DNA from: a bacterium
Lineage (GTDB): Bacteria > Thermosulfidibacterota > Thermosulfidibacteria > Thermosulfidibacterales > B14-G1
Length of the DNA: 34,162 nucleotides
Direction: 5' to 3'
NCBI GenBank assembly: GCA_027020915.1
Contig: JALUVF010000130.1
Span: 1 to 34,162 of the forward strand
Below are positions 9,902 to 20,849 of the stretch, piece by piece. How positions within the stretch are numbered: position 1 is the first letter of the stretch; every line of letters starts with the position of its first letter. Below the pieces are notes generated by a model. That model saw only the letters and a list, made by a program, of their open reading frames with translations. It was not told where the DNA came from and made no database searches. Position numbers and translations under genes: made by a program.

Positions 9902-11209
9902 CTATCTCCTGGGTTTGAAGGTGAGTTTCAGGGGCACCCCCTCCAGCCTCAGTTCCTGGGCCAGGGCCTTTTCCAGGTAGCGTTGGAAAGAGGGAGGCAC
10001 TTTTTGGGGCAGGTTGGTGAAGAGGAGAAAGTGGGGGGGAGCTGTGGAGGCCTGGGTGGCGTAATAGATCTTGAGCTTTTTCCCCTCCACCGTTGGGGAA
10101 TGGCGGGCTAAGGCTCTCTCCAGGGCCTTATTGAGGGTGCTGGTGGAAATCTGGGCCGTGAATCTATTATTGAGAGAGGCGGCCTCTTCCAGGAGACGGG
10201 TCACCCCTTTTCCCGTCACTGCCGAGGTATAGATAGGCGTGAAGGGAGGGAGGAAGTGAAACTTGACTGCCAGCAGGGCCTCCAGTCGGGTTTTCTCGTG
10301 GGGGGTAAGGAGGTCGGCCTTGCTCACGGCTAAGAGGCAGACCTTCTTTTCTCGTTCTATGAGTCCGGCTATCTTCTGGTCCTGGGTGGTGGGCCCTTCC
10401 TGGGCGTCTATTAAGAGGAGGCATACGTGGGCCTTTTTTATGCTGTTCACCGTCCTGGTGATGGAGTAGGCCTCTAAAGCAGAGTCCACCCGGGCTTTGC
10501 GCCTGAGGCCCGCCGTGTCTATAAGGATGAACTTTCTGCCTTTGTAGGTGAGGGTCACCTCAATGGCGTCTCTGGTGGTTCCCGGGGTTTCACTCACCAC
10601 CACCCTCTCCTCCCCCAGGAGTCGGTTGAGAAGACTGGACTTACCCACGTTGGGTCTTCCCACTATGGCCAGGGGGATGACCTCTGAGGGCCCAGGGGTG
10701 GACTCCTCCTGGGGAGTCTCAATTCGGGCAAAGAGGCCCTCCATGAGGTCGTGAATCCCCTTTTTCTGGAGAACGGAGACGGGATATAGGCTCTCCTCTC
10801 CCAGCTCGTAAAAGGTGGCTGTCTCTTCTTCCCAGCGCGGACCCTCCACCTTGTTTACAGCCACCAGGTAGGGTTTGCCACTCTTTTTCAGGAGAGTGTG
10901 GATCTCTTTGTCCAGGGGATGGAGGCCTTCTCTAACGTCCACCATGAAAATGAGGATGTCTGCTTCGTCTATGGCCTTTCGGGCCTGACGCTGAATCTCT
11001 TCTCCAAGGGGACTATCTCCCAGTCCCATACCCCCTGTGTCAATGAGGATGGCCTTCCTGCCCTCCCAGGTGATTTCCTCCTCCAGACGGTCGATGGTCA
11101 CGCCGGGGATGGGGGCTATGACGGCCTTCCTCCTTCTGGTTAGTAGATTGAAGAGGCTGGACTTACCTACGTTGGGTCTTCCCACTATGGCGATCTTAGG
11201 AGGCGCCAT
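9902..11209 (-). CDS. der: Ribosome biogenesis GTPase Der (EngA) (435 aa)
   Basis: A double-GTPase needed for 50S subunit maturation. Domain 1 has GRPNVGKSS (about residues 9-17), the switch region PGVTIDRLEEEITW and DTGGMG. Domain 2 repeats GRPNVGKSS (about 182-190), with PGTTRDAIEV and DTAGLRRKARVD. A C-terminal KH-like domain follows (NKALERALARHSPTVEGKKLKIYYATQ). The two G4 base-specificity motifs are unusual: NKVE in domain 1 and SKAD in domain 2, where NKxD is the rule. The ATG at 11209 follows GGAGGGAG and lies inside the nusB 3' end (14-base overlap). Length is normal for Der. Confidence 0.95.
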   Translation of the reverse strand: MAPPKIAIVGRPNVGKSSLFNLLTRRRKAVIAPIPGVTIDRLEEEITWEGRKAILIDTGGMGLGDSPLGEEIQRQARKAIDEADILIFMVDVREGLHPLDKEIHTLLKKSGKPYLVAVNKVEGPRWEEETATFYELGEESLYPVSVLQKKGIHDLMEGLFARIETPQEESTPGPSEVIPLAIVGRPNVGKSSLLNRLLGEERVVVSETPGTTRDAIEVTLTYKGRKFILIDTAGLRRKARVDSALEAYSITRTVNSIKKAHVCLLLIDAQEGPTTQDQKIAGLIEREKKVCLLAVSKADLLTPHEKTRLEALLAVKFHFLPPFTPIYTSAVTGKGVTRLLEEAASLNNRFTAQISTSTLNKALERALARHSPTVEGKKLKIYYATQASTAPPHFLLFTNLPQKVPPSFQRYLEKALAQELRLEGVPLKLTFKPRR

Positions 11210-11624
11210 AAACTCCCTCCAGTCTATCCTTCCTCACCTGGTCTAAGAGGCCGTTGATGAACTTGTAGGCTTTGCTTGAGGAGAATTTCTTGGCCAGTTC
11301 CACGGCTTCGTCTATGGCTACGGCAGGTGGGACTGTGGGGTCGTAGAGCATTTCGTACAGGGCCAGTTTCAGAATGGCCCTGTCCACCAGATCGATCCTC
11401 TCTTTCCTCCATTTGCTGTAGTTCTCTATAATCTCCTCCAGTTCCCCTTCCTTCTTTTTCACTTCAGTGCGCATGTCTAGGGCCTTTTTCTTCACTTCTG
11501 GGGGTATCTCCTCTTCCTGTAGAAGGGCAAAGGTCTCCTCCAGGGGAGGTGCTTTCTGGAAGTGATCTTGGAATAAGAGTGCCAGAGCCAGTTCCCTGGC
11601 TTTGCTTCGCTCTTTTGGTTTCAT
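11196..11624 (-). CDS. nusB: Transcription antitermination factor NusB (142 aa)
   Basis: An all-helical protein that binds boxA RNA with ribosomal protein S10 to build the rRNA antitermination complex. It shows the family start KPKERSKARELALALLFQ and the conserved WRKERIDLVDRAILKLALYEMLY segment. The end, PPAVAIDEAVELAKKFSSSKAYKFINGLLDQV, is the NusB signature. It begins one base after the ribH stop with little Shine-Dalgarno sequence of its own, so translation is probably coupled to ribH. The ribH-nusB pair is a common arrangement. A boxA site in the rRNA leader at 34055 is its likely target type. Confidence 0.95.
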   Translation of the reverse strand: MKPKERSKARELALALLFQDHFQKAPPLEETFALLQEEEIPPEVKKKALDMRTEVKKKEGELEEIIENYSKWRKERIDLVDRAILKLALYEMLYDPTVPPAVAIDEAVELAKKFSSSKAYKFINGLLDQVRKDRLEGVYGAS

Positions 11625-11625
11625 T

Positions 11626-12093
11626 TCATGAGGGAAGCTTCTTCAGGAGATTGGCCATCTCCAAGGCTGCCAGAGCAGCGTCGCCTCCCTTGTTGCCCAT
11701 CTTGGTGCCCGCCCTCTCCACGGCCTGTTCGATGGTGTCGGCAGTGACAATGCCGTAGATGACGGGAACTCCTGTCTCCAGACCCACCTGGGCGATCCCT
11801 TTGGTCACTTCGGCGCTCACGTACTCAAAGTGGGGTGTTGCCCCCCGAATGACGGCGGAGAGGCAGATGACGCCGTGGAATTGTCCGCTGGATGCCAGCT
11901 TCTTGGCCACCAAAGGCACCTCGAAGGCCCCCGGTACCCTCACCAGGGTGATGTCCCCCCTCTCCACTCCGTGGCGTAAGAGCTGGTCCAGGGCGCCATC
12001 CACCAGCTTTGCGGTGATAAAGTCGTTGAACCTGCTCACCACCAGGGCGAACCTGAGTCCTTCCCCCCTCAGTTCTCCTTCCCATATCTCCAT
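11626..12093 (-). CDS. ribH: 6,7-dimethyl-8-ribityllumazine synthase (155 aa)
   Basis: Lumazine synthase condenses 3,4-dihydroxy-2-butanone 4-phosphate with the ribitylaminouracil intermediate, the penultimate step of riboflavin synthesis, usually as a large hollow assembly. Motifs seen are [10 protein letters not shown] near the N-terminus, [32 protein letters not shown] (with the active-site His) and [24 protein letters not shown]. The ATG at 12093 follows AGGAGTGGG. It is directly downstream of ribBA (19-base gap), which makes its four-carbon substrate. Confidence 0.96.
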   Translation of the reverse strand: MEIWEGELRGEGLRFALVVSRFNDFITAKLVDGALDQLLRHGVERGDITLVRVPGAFEVPLVAKKLASSGQFHGVICLSAVIRGATPHFEYVSAEVTKGIAQVGLETGVPVIYGIVTADTIEQAVERAGTKMGNKGGDAALAALEMANLLKKLPS

Positions 12094-12112
12094 GGTCCCA
12101 CTCCTAAAGGGC

Positions 12113-13327
12113 CTATATGTGACAGAGATAATGGCCCATTTTCTGTTTTTTGGTAGCTAGATAGTCCCGGTTGCACTCGCTGGGTGGGATCTCTATGGGG
12201 ACCCTCTCCACTATCTCCAGGCCGTATCCCTTGAGTCCCACGATTTTCCTGGGGTTGTTGGTCATGAGCCTGATTTTCTTCACTCCCAGGTCTACCAGGA
12301 TCTGGGCCCCCAGGCCGTAATCCCTGAGGTCGGGAGGAAATCCCAGCTTCTCATTGGCCTCCACGGTATCCAGCCCTTCGTCCTGGAGATGGTAGGCCCT
12401 GATTTTGTTACCCAGGCCTATCCCCCTTCCCTCCTGGGAGAGATAGACCACCACTCCCCTACCTTCCCGGGCGATCATTTCCATGGCTTTGTGGAGCTGG
12501 GCGCCGCAGTCACACCTCCTGGAGTGGAAAACGTCTCCTGTGAGGCACTGGGAGTGCATCCTCACCAGAACAGGTTCCTCGGAACTCACGTCTCCCATGA
12601 CCAGGGCCACATGGGTGAAGTTGTCAATATGGTTGTCGTAGGCGATGACCTTGAAGTCTCCGTAGTCGGTGGGCAAATCCGCCTCGGCCGTGCGATATAC
12701 CAGGAACTCCTTCTGGAGTCTGTAGTGGATGAGGTCCGCTATGGTTATGATTTTGAGTCCGTGTCTCCTGGCGAACTCCATGAGTTGGGGCACCCGGGCC
12801 ATGGTTCCGTCGTCGTTCATGATCTCACAGATGACTCCTGCAGGGTAGAGTCCCGCCAGACGGGCCAGGTCCACAGAACCCTCTGTATGGCCTGCCCTTC
12901 TCAGTACCCCTCCCTTCCTGGCCCTGAGGGGAAAGACGTGCCCCGGCCTCACCAGATCCTCAGGTCTGCTACCGGGATCGATGGCCACTTTTATGGTGTG
13001 AGCCCTGTCGGCGGCGGATATCCCGGTGGTGACTCCGTGACGGGCATCTACAGAGACAGTGAAGGCCGTTCCATAGGGGGTGCCGTTGTCCTGGGGAGCC
13101 ATGAGGGGTAGCTGGAGCTCTTCCACCCTATCGGGGGTGAGGGCCAGGCAGATGAGGCCCCTGCCGTACTTGGCCATGAAGTTTATGGCCTCGGGAGTCA
13201 CCTTTTCGGCGGCCAGTACCAGGTCGCCCTCGTTTTCCCGGTCTTCGTCGTCCACCATGATCACCATCTTGCCTGCCCTGATGTCTTCGATAGCCTCATC
13301 TATGGTGTTGAAGCGGTACTCTCCCAT
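12113..13327 (-). CDS. ribBA: Bifunctional 3,4-dihydroxy-2-butanone-4-phosphate synthase / GTP cyclohydrolase II (404 aa)
   Basis: It catalyses the two entry reactions of riboflavin synthesis. The N-terminal RibB domain (about 1-200) has [21 protein letters not shown], with the acidic metal-binding loop, and [17 protein letters not shown]. The C-terminal RibA domain (about 205-404) has [20 protein letters not shown], whose three Cys bind the catalytic zinc, and [13 protein letters not shown]. The start is the ATG at 13327, behind AGAGGAG, giving [20 protein letters not shown] as in the family. The open frame extends upstream to 13516, but that part covers the likely promoter and has no conserved sequence. 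ribD and ribE are not in the window. Confidence 0.96.
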   Translation of the reverse strand: MGEYRFNTIDEAIEDIRAGKMVIMVDDEDRENEGDLVLAAEKVTPEAINFMAKYGRGLICLALTPDRVEELQLPLMAPQDNGTPYGTAFTVSVDARHGVTTGISAADRAHTIKVAIDPGSRPEDLVRPGHVFPLRARKGGVLRRAGHTEGSVDLARLAGLYPAGVICEIMNDDGTMARVPQLMEFARRHGLKIITIADLIHYRLQKEFLVYRTAEADLPTDYGDFKVIAYDNHIDNFTHVALVMGDVSSEEPVLVRMHSQCLTGDVFHSRRCDCGAQLHKAMEMIAREGRGVVVYLSQEGRGIGLGNKIRAYHLQDEGLDTVEANEKLGFPPDLRDYGLGAQILVDLGVKKIRLMTNNPRKIVGLKGYGLEIVERVPIEIPPSECNRDYLATKKQKMGHYLCHI

Positions 13328-13354
13328 TTCTTGGCTCCTCTTTTTGATGGGAGT

Positions 13355-13383
13355 TAAATATAACCGCCTCTCGGGGATGTCAA
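13355..13383 (-). promoter_or_regulatory. Promoter candidate for the ribBA-ribH-nusB-der-mltG operon
   Basis: On the minus strand, TTGACA (13378-13383) is perfect and TATTTA (13355-13360) lies 17 bases away, about 28 bases before the ribBA ATG. The leader is too short to hold an FMN riboswitch. For the divergent gene at 13461, TTGCTC (13405-13410) and TATATC (13426-13431) form a weaker plus-strand candidate. Confidence 0.5.
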
Positions 13384-13460
13384 CTGAAGGTCCTTTTCCC
13401 GTCCTTGCTCCGGCGGGATCTAAGGTATATCCTCTTCCAAAAACGCCTGGAGGTATGAGT

Positions 13461-13898
13461 ATGAACAGAAGGTGGGTGACGGGATTGGTCATCCTCTTGA
13501 TTTTCTCTTTCTCCATGCCTGTCTATGGTCTCAAGGTGCTGCAGGGGAGGGACTTCTACGACTATGTGGAGGTGAGAAAAGACAGGGTAGTGGCCCCGCC
13601 GGGTAAGAGCGTCCACTGGGTGCTGGTATGGAACCACAGGCAGTACAACGCCACCATCTTCGACATTCCCACTACCCTGGACTGCCAGGGCGCCACCGTT
13701 TATCTAGAGCCCCAGCCAAACTTCTACAAAGGGAGCGATGGTTGGAGGCTCTTCATGAAGCGCAAGGGGTACATCAAGGTGGTGGTGGAGAACCCTGGAG
13801 TCCAGGGGCAGTGCTTGGTGGAGATTCCCTGCCGAAGTTATGATGGCAGGCTGAGGGACGTTATGCCCATCAGGATCGTCCTTTTGAAGGGAGAATAG
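13461..13898 (+). CDS. Secreted hypothetical protein (145 aa)
   Basis: I do not recognise this family. The N-terminus is a clear Sec signal peptide ([23 protein letters not shown], cleavage probably just after VYG). The mature part is about 120 residues, beta-rich and aromatic (many Y, W and V) with three Cys (75, 118 and 124). It looks like a small periplasmic beta-sandwich. The ATG at 13461 is chosen because GGAGGT lies six bases upstream. An in-frame ATG at 13455 directly abuts that ribosome binding site. The stop overlaps the GTG start of the next gene by one base, so the two are translated together. Its location suggests an envelope role, but nothing in the sequence names a function. Confidence 0.8.
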   Translation: MNRRWVTGLVILLIFSFSMPVYGLKVLQGRDFYDYVEVRKDRVVAPPGKSVHWVLVWNHRQYNATIFDIPTTLDCQGATVYLEPQPNFYKGSDGWRLFMKRKGYIKVVVENPGVQGQCLVEIPCRSYDGRLRDVMPIRIVLLKGE

Positions 13899-14767
13899 TG
13901 AAGGACTCTGTGTCTATCGTGGGCCTGGGCAGGGTGGGTACGGCCCTGGCCGTGGCCTTGCAGGAAAAGGGATACGTTCTGAAGAGTCTGATAGATCTGG
14001 ATGCCTCCGCCCTTGAACGGGCCCGGTCCTTGCTGGGGGAAGTGCCGGTCTCTTCTTCCCTGGAGGATATAGCCCCTGCTCAGGCGGTTCTTATCACTGT
14101 GAGGGACGACTCCATCTCTCCTGTAGCCTCCCATTTGCGCCGTAACCTTCCCCAGACCCTTCTGGTCCACACCAGTGGTCTCCATCCCTCTCTCCTTTTG
14201 GGAGAGGGGCCCAGGCTGGCCATGCATCCTCTCCAGAGCTTTGCTCATGTGAAAGAGGCCCTGGAAAATCTTTCCTCTTCCCTATTTTCACTGGAAGGGG
14301 ATGCTCTGGGTCTGGAATGGGGCATGAGGGTGGTGGAGGACCTGGGTGGCAGGTGGATGGTCCTGGAGGCTGCCCAGAAGCCCCTTTACCATCTGGCTGC
14401 CTGCATAGCCTCCAACTACCTCATAACCCTCCTCCATGAGGCCCTGAAGGCCATGGAGGGGGCCGGCTTGAGGAGGGAGGAGGTGCTGCCCGGTCTCTTG
14501 GCACTTATGAAGGGTACCCTGAGGAATGCAGAGAATCTAGGGGTGCCCCGGGCCTTGACGGGGCCCATGGTGAGGGGGGATGTGGGCACGGTAAAGAGTC
14601 ACCTGCTGGCCCTGGAAGGTTGGGAAGATCTGGGCACTTTCTACCGCTTCATGGGAACCAGGACCCTGGATATGATCAAGGAAGGGGCGTTGCCTACTCC
14701 CACTGACGCCCTGGAGGCTATGGCAGAACTCCTCAACAGGGGGAGTAGCCGCAGTGGGGGCAGGTGA
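13898..14767 (+). CDS. Rossmann-like / DUF2520 domain protein (289 aa)
   Basis: An NAD(P)-binding protein of the DUF2520 family, related in layout to pyrroline-5-carboxylate reductase and prephenate dehydrogenase. The N-terminal Rossmann motif is VGLGRVGTALA (GxGxxG at residues 9-14), and the first domain contains AVLITVRDDSI and LVHTSGLHPSLLL. The C-terminal helical DUF2520 domain has AMHPLQSFA, ASNYLITLLHEALKAMEGAG and RALTGPMVRGDVGTVKSHL. The substrate is not established. It starts with GTG at 13898 behind AAGGGAG. Its last 35 bases overlap the 3' end of nrdJ on the opposite strand. Confidence 0.85.
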   Translation: MKDSVSIVGLGRVGTALAVALQEKGYVLKSLIDLDASALERARSLLGEVPVSSSLEDIAPAQAVLITVRDDSISPVASHLRRNLPQTLLVHTSGLHPSLLLGEGPRLAMHPLQSFAHVKEALENLSSSLFSLEGDALGLEWGMRVVEDLGGRWMVLEAAQKPLYHLAACIASNYLITLLHEALKAMEGAGLRREEVLPGLLALMKGTLRNAENLGVPRALTGPMVRGDVGTVKSHLLALEGWEDLGTFYRFMGTRTLDMIKEGALPTPTDALEAMAELLNRGSSRSGGR

Positions 14768-16949
14768 TACACCCCTCTCCCGGGACGAGAAGATGGCCGC
14801 ACTCGGGACATAGTCCCCCGTGGCCCCTGGGGCCTCTTTCCTGCCACCCTTGGGTGAGTTTTAAATGCCTTATAATGGCCTTGGCAATGGCATCGGGGCA
14901 GGAGAGGATCTGTTCCCCTTGGTCCCAGGAGGGCAGGGGACATCGAATGCCCTGGAGCTGTTTTAGTAGAGCTTCCACGGCGATTCCAGATCTAAGGGCC
15001 AGGGATATGAGGCGGCTGGTGGCCTCAAGTTGGGAGGCGGCGCAGCCCCCCGTTTTACCCATCTGAGAGAATACTTCGCATAGACCGTGACGGTCCTCGT
15101 TTATGGTGATATAGAGGTTGCCGCAGCCCGTCTTCATCTTCCAGGTGGCCCCCCGGGTCACCTGGGGGCGGGGGCGGGGCTTCAACACCTCTTCTTCCCT
15201 TCCCACGGTGATCACCTGCTCCCGGCTCCGATCTCTGAAGACGGTGATCCCCTTGCATCCCAGTTGATAGGCCAGGAGATAGATCTCCTCCACGTCCTGG
15301 GGGGTGGCGTCGTGGGGGAGGTTTACAGTCTTGGATACGGCGTTGTCGGTGAAGACCTGAAAGGCCGCCTGCATCTCCACGTGGTCCCGGGGGGGGATTT
15401 CATAGGCGGTGGCCAGGACCTTCTTGAGATGGGGGTCCAGATCCAGATTTTGAACCCTTCCCTCTTCCAAAATCCTTTTCCAGGTTTCAGGGTCCACCTG
15501 GTCCAGTACCTCCCGAATCAGGGGATGGACGTACTCCACCGCTTCATCCAACAAGCGGCGCTTGTAGGCCAGGGCGAAAAGGGGCTCAATACCGCTGGAC
15601 ACTCCGGCAATTAGGCTGATGGTGCCGGTGGGGGCCAGAGTGGTGGTGGTGGCGTTTCTTATACCCTTCTCCTTGATCTCCCTCTCCAGAGCCTCCCAGT
15701 CCAGATGGGGGGCTTCGTGGCCGTGGAGCGCCCTGGCCAGGCCTTCTCTGGCATAGAGGCTTTCGGTGAAGGCGGGAAAGGGTCCCCTCTCCCGGGCCAA
15801 AGCGGCAGAGGCCTTTTTGGAGTGGAACTGGATGAAAGCCATGATCTTTTTAGCCAGTTCCCTGGCCTGGGGGCTGGCGTAGGGGATGCCAAGCTTTATG
15901 AGGAGGTCGGCAAACCCCATGACTCCCAGCCCCACCTTTCTGGTGAGCATGGTCTTCTCTCTTATGGCCTCCAGGGGGTGATGGTTCACTTCTATCACGT
16001 TGTCCAGGAATCTCACCCCCTTCTCTACCGTCTCCCGGAGGAGGTCCCAGTGGATACCCCCGTCTTCTACCATGGCCGACAGGTTCACGGACCCCAGGAC
16101 ACAGCTCTCGTGGGGGAGGAGGGGCTGTTCTCCGCAGGGATTGGTGCTCTCTATGAGGCCCAGACCGGGGGTAGGGTTCTCCCTGTTGACCGTATCCAGA
16201 AAGAGGAGTCCGGGGTCTCCCCCCTTCCAGGCCATGCGGCAGATCAGGGAGAAGAGTTCCTGGGCTGGAAGGGTTTTCGTGGTCTTGCCGCTTCTCGGGT
16301 TCACCAGGGGCCAGTCCCGCCCCTCTTGAAGGGCCTCCATAAAGGAGTCGGACACGGCTACCGAGAGGTTGAAGTTGGTGAGGTGTCCCGGCCTCTCTTT
16401 GGCCAGGATGAAGTCCAGGACGTCGGGATGGGATACAGCTAGAACGGCCATATTGGCTCCCCTGCGCTTTCCACCCTGTTTGATCTCTTCTGTGGCAGCA
16501 TCGAAGACCTTGATGAAGGAGAGGGGTCCACTGGAGACTCCGGCCGTGGATCTAACCATGTCTCCCCGGGGCCGAAGCCTGGAAAAGGAGAACCCCGTGC
16601 CTCCTCCGCTCTTGTGGATGATGGCCGCCTCTTTCAGGGCCTGAAAGATGGACTCCATGGAGTCTTCTATGGGGAGTACGAAGCAGGCAGCCAGTTGCCC
16701 CAGGGGAGTGCCGGCGTTCATAAGGCAGGGGCTGTTGGGGAGGAAATGGAGGTGGGCCATCATGTGGTAGAACTCTTCCTCCCACTTCTTCGCATCCCCG
16801 TGGGACCCTCCGAAGAGGGTTTCAGCCTGGGCTATGGCCCTGGCCACCCTTCGAAAGAGGTCCTCCGGCGACTCTTTGGGGTGTCCCTCTTGGTCTTTGA
16901 GGAGGTAACGCCTCTCCAGGATTTTTAAGGCCTGGTGGGTGAGATTCAT
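14733..16949 (-). CDS. nrdJ: Vitamin B12-dependent (class II) ribonucleotide reductase (738 aa)
   Basis: It makes deoxyribonucleotides using adenosylcobalamin as radical source, independent of oxygen. Motifs in order are NSPCLMNAGTPLGQLAACFVLPIEDSM (with an active-site Cys), HKSGGGTGFSFSRLRPRGD, ESTNPCGEQPLLPHESCVLGSVNL (the NxCxE catalytic set), APTGTISLIAGVSSGIEPLFAL and LPHDATPQDVEEIY. The C-terminal tail is a zinc-ribbon-like CPECGHLL..CPHCGYSPC, probably the thioredoxin-reducible shuttle. The ATG at 16949 is chosen for GGGAGGGAG. An ATG at 16979 exists but has no ribosome binding site. The 111-base gap upstream is too short for, and shows no sign of, a cobalamin riboswitch. It lies downstream of hsp20 and may share its transcript. 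Confidence 0.95.
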   Translation of the reverse strand: MNLTHQALKILERRYLLKDQEGHPKESPEDLFRRVARAIAQAETLFGGSHGDAKKWEEEFYHMMAHLHFLPNSPCLMNAGTPLGQLAACFVLPIEDSMESIFQALKEAAIIHKSGGGTGFSFSRLRPRGDMVRSTAGVSSGPLSFIKVFDAATEEIKQGGKRRGANMAVLAVSHPDVLDFILAKERPGHLTNFNLSVAVSDSFMEALQEGRDWPLVNPRSGKTTKTLPAQELFSLICRMAWKGGDPGLLFLDTVNRENPTPGLGLIESTNPCGEQPLLPHESCVLGSVNLSAMVEDGGIHWDLLRETVEKGVRFLDNVIEVNHHPLEAIREKTMLTRKVGLGVMGFADLLIKLGIPYASPQARELAKKIMAFIQFHSKKASAALARERGPFPAFTESLYAREGLARALHGHEAPHLDWEALEREIKEKGIRNATTTTLAPTGTISLIAGVSSGIEPLFALAYKRRLLDEAVEYVHPLIREVLDQVDPETWKRILEEGRVQNLDLDPHLKKVLATAYEIPPRDHVEMQAAFQVFTDNAVSKTVNLPHDATPQDVEEIYLLAYQLGCKGITVFRDRSREQVITVGREEEVLKPRPRPQVTRGATWKMKTGCGNLYITINEDRHGLCEVFSQMGKTGGCAASQLEATSRLISLALRSGIAVEALLKQLQGIRCPLPSWDQGEQILSCPDAIAKAIIRHLKLTQGWQERGPRGHGGLCPECGHLLVPGEGCITCPHCGYSPC

Positions 16950-17014
16950 GTCTCCCTCCCTTTTATCTCCCTTTTTCATAAAGGGCCCTTTTCTTCAATA
17001 TGCAAGGGAGGGAT

Positions 17015-17043
17015 GGGGACGGATCTCTGTATGATCCGTCCCC
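17015..17043 (-). terminator. Strong hairpin between hsp20 and nrdJ, no U-tract
   Basis: A perfect 11-base-pair stem: GGGGACGGATC (17015-17025) with GATCCGTCCCC (17033-17043), seven-base loop. It starts 18 bases past the hsp20 stop. There is no T run after it on either strand, so it may be an attenuator, an RNA 3'-end protector or a processing site rather than a classical terminator. Confidence 0.5.
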
Positions 17044-17060
17044 CTGGGAAGGGTGGTGGG

Positions 17061-17504
17061 TTACTCTTCCACCTGGACGGTGATCTGTTTGGGCTTCACC
17101 TCGTCCTTCTTGGGCAGGACAAGGGTGAGGATGCCGTTCTTGAGGGTGGCTTTTATCTTTTCCCTATCCACGGTCTGAGGAAGGGAGAAAGTCCTCTGGA
17201 AGGTGCCGTAGACCCTTTCGGCCCTCAGGAAGTTCTCCGTCTTGGTATCCCTCTCCACTTTCTTCTCCCCTTTGAGGACGAGGGAGTCGTCTTCTACCTT
17301 GATCTCCAGGTCTTTTTGGTCCACACCTGGAAGCTCGGCCTTCAGGATGATCTGGTCTTCCGTTTCGTAGATGTCTACTGGAGGATACCAGGACGCCCTG
17401 CTCCACTCTTCCTTCTCCCTGCCCAGCAGGTCTTCAAAGATCCTGTCCATCTGGCTGCGCAATAAGTTCAACTCCCTAAAGGGATCCCATCTCACGATAG
17501 CCAT
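17061..17504 (-). CDS. Hsp20/alpha-crystallin family small heat-shock protein (147 aa)
   Basis: An ATP-independent chaperone that holds unfolding proteins. It has the typical bacterial start MAIVRWDPFRELNLLRSQMDRIFEDLL. The alpha-crystallin domain runs from about residue 43 (PPVDIYETEDQIILKAELPGVDQKDLEIKVEDDSLVLKGEKK). The conserved core YGTFQRTFSLPQTVDREKIKATLKNGILTLVLPK includes the A-x-x-x-N-G-[IV]-L motif. A short C-terminal extension with KQITVQVEE follows. The ATG at 17504 is behind GGGAGGTGG. No CIRCE element is seen upstream. An AT-rich promoter lies at 17541-17566. Confidence 0.95.
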   Translation of the reverse strand: MAIVRWDPFRELNLLRSQMDRIFEDLLGREKEEWSRASWYPPVDIYETEDQIILKAELPGVDQKDLEIKVEDDSLVLKGEKKVERDTKTENFLRAERVYGTFQRTFSLPQTVDREKIKATLKNGILTLVLPKKDEVKPKQITVQVEE

Positions 17505-17540
17505 GATCCACCTCCCGGGTCACTTTTTCTGTCATATATA

Positions 17541-17566
17541 AATATACTTTAGCTGATCATTGTCAA
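17541..17566 (-). promoter_or_regulatory. Candidate promoter for hsp20
   Basis: On the minus strand, a perfect TTGACA (17561-17566) is followed by a very AT-rich stretch containing TATATT (17541-17546, 14-base spacer) and TATTTA (17539-17544, 16-base spacer). A heat-shock sigma factor could use a different -10, which I cannot tell by eye. Confidence 0.4.
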
Positions 17567-17614
17567 GATATCTAATAAGAACATAGTCAAAATAGGAGGG
17601 GCCTTGGGGCAGGA

Positions 17615-17644
17615 TTGACAGGCTGCCTTCGGGAATCTTATCAT
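17615..17644 (+). promoter_or_regulatory. Candidate promoter for the kdsB-pyrG-kdsA-kdsD operon
   Basis: TTGACA (17615-17620, perfect) and TATCAT (17639-17644, 4 of 6) are spaced by 18 bases. Transcription would begin around 17650, leaving a leader of about 35-40 bases that contains the hairpin described next. Confidence 0.45.
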
Positions 17645-17656
17645 CGCCACCGGCAG

Positions 17657-17687
17657 AAGGAGGGGCCCTGGAAGGTTTTCCGGGGTT

Positions 17688-17690
<3 letters not shown>
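17657..17690 (+). promoter_or_regulatory. Shine-Dalgarno / hairpin / GTG arrangement at kdsB start
   Basis: AAGGAGG (17657-17663) is followed two bases later by a hairpin: CCCTGGAA (17666-17673), loop GGTT, TTCCGGGG (17678-17685), eight pairs including one U-G. Two bases after the stem comes GTG (17688). Folding would bring the ribosome binding site to about four unpaired bases from the GTG. The alternative ATG at 17697 has GGGGAGG directly abutting it with no spacer, which normally does not work. Confidence 0.4.

Positions 17691-20841
<3,151 letters not shown>

Positions 20842-20849
<8 letters not shown>

Noticed and set aside
13328-13460. FMN riboswitch for the riboflavin operon
   Set aside because: The leader between the likely -10 and ATG is only about 28 bases, and no conserved FMN-aptamer segments are seen.
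13328-13516. Upstream extension of ribBA to 13516
   Set aside because: The added 63 residues have no family similarity and lie across the ribBA promoter and the start of the divergent secreted-protein gene. A good ribosome binding site supports 13327.
16950-17060. Cobalamin riboswitch or NrdR boxes ahead of nrdJ
   Set aside because: The gap is 111 bases, mostly a simple hairpin, with no B12-box sequence and no tandem NrdR-like palindromes.
17505-17600. CIRCE (HrcA) element upstream of hsp20
   Set aside because: The TTAGCACTC / GAGTGCTAA inverted repeat is not present.
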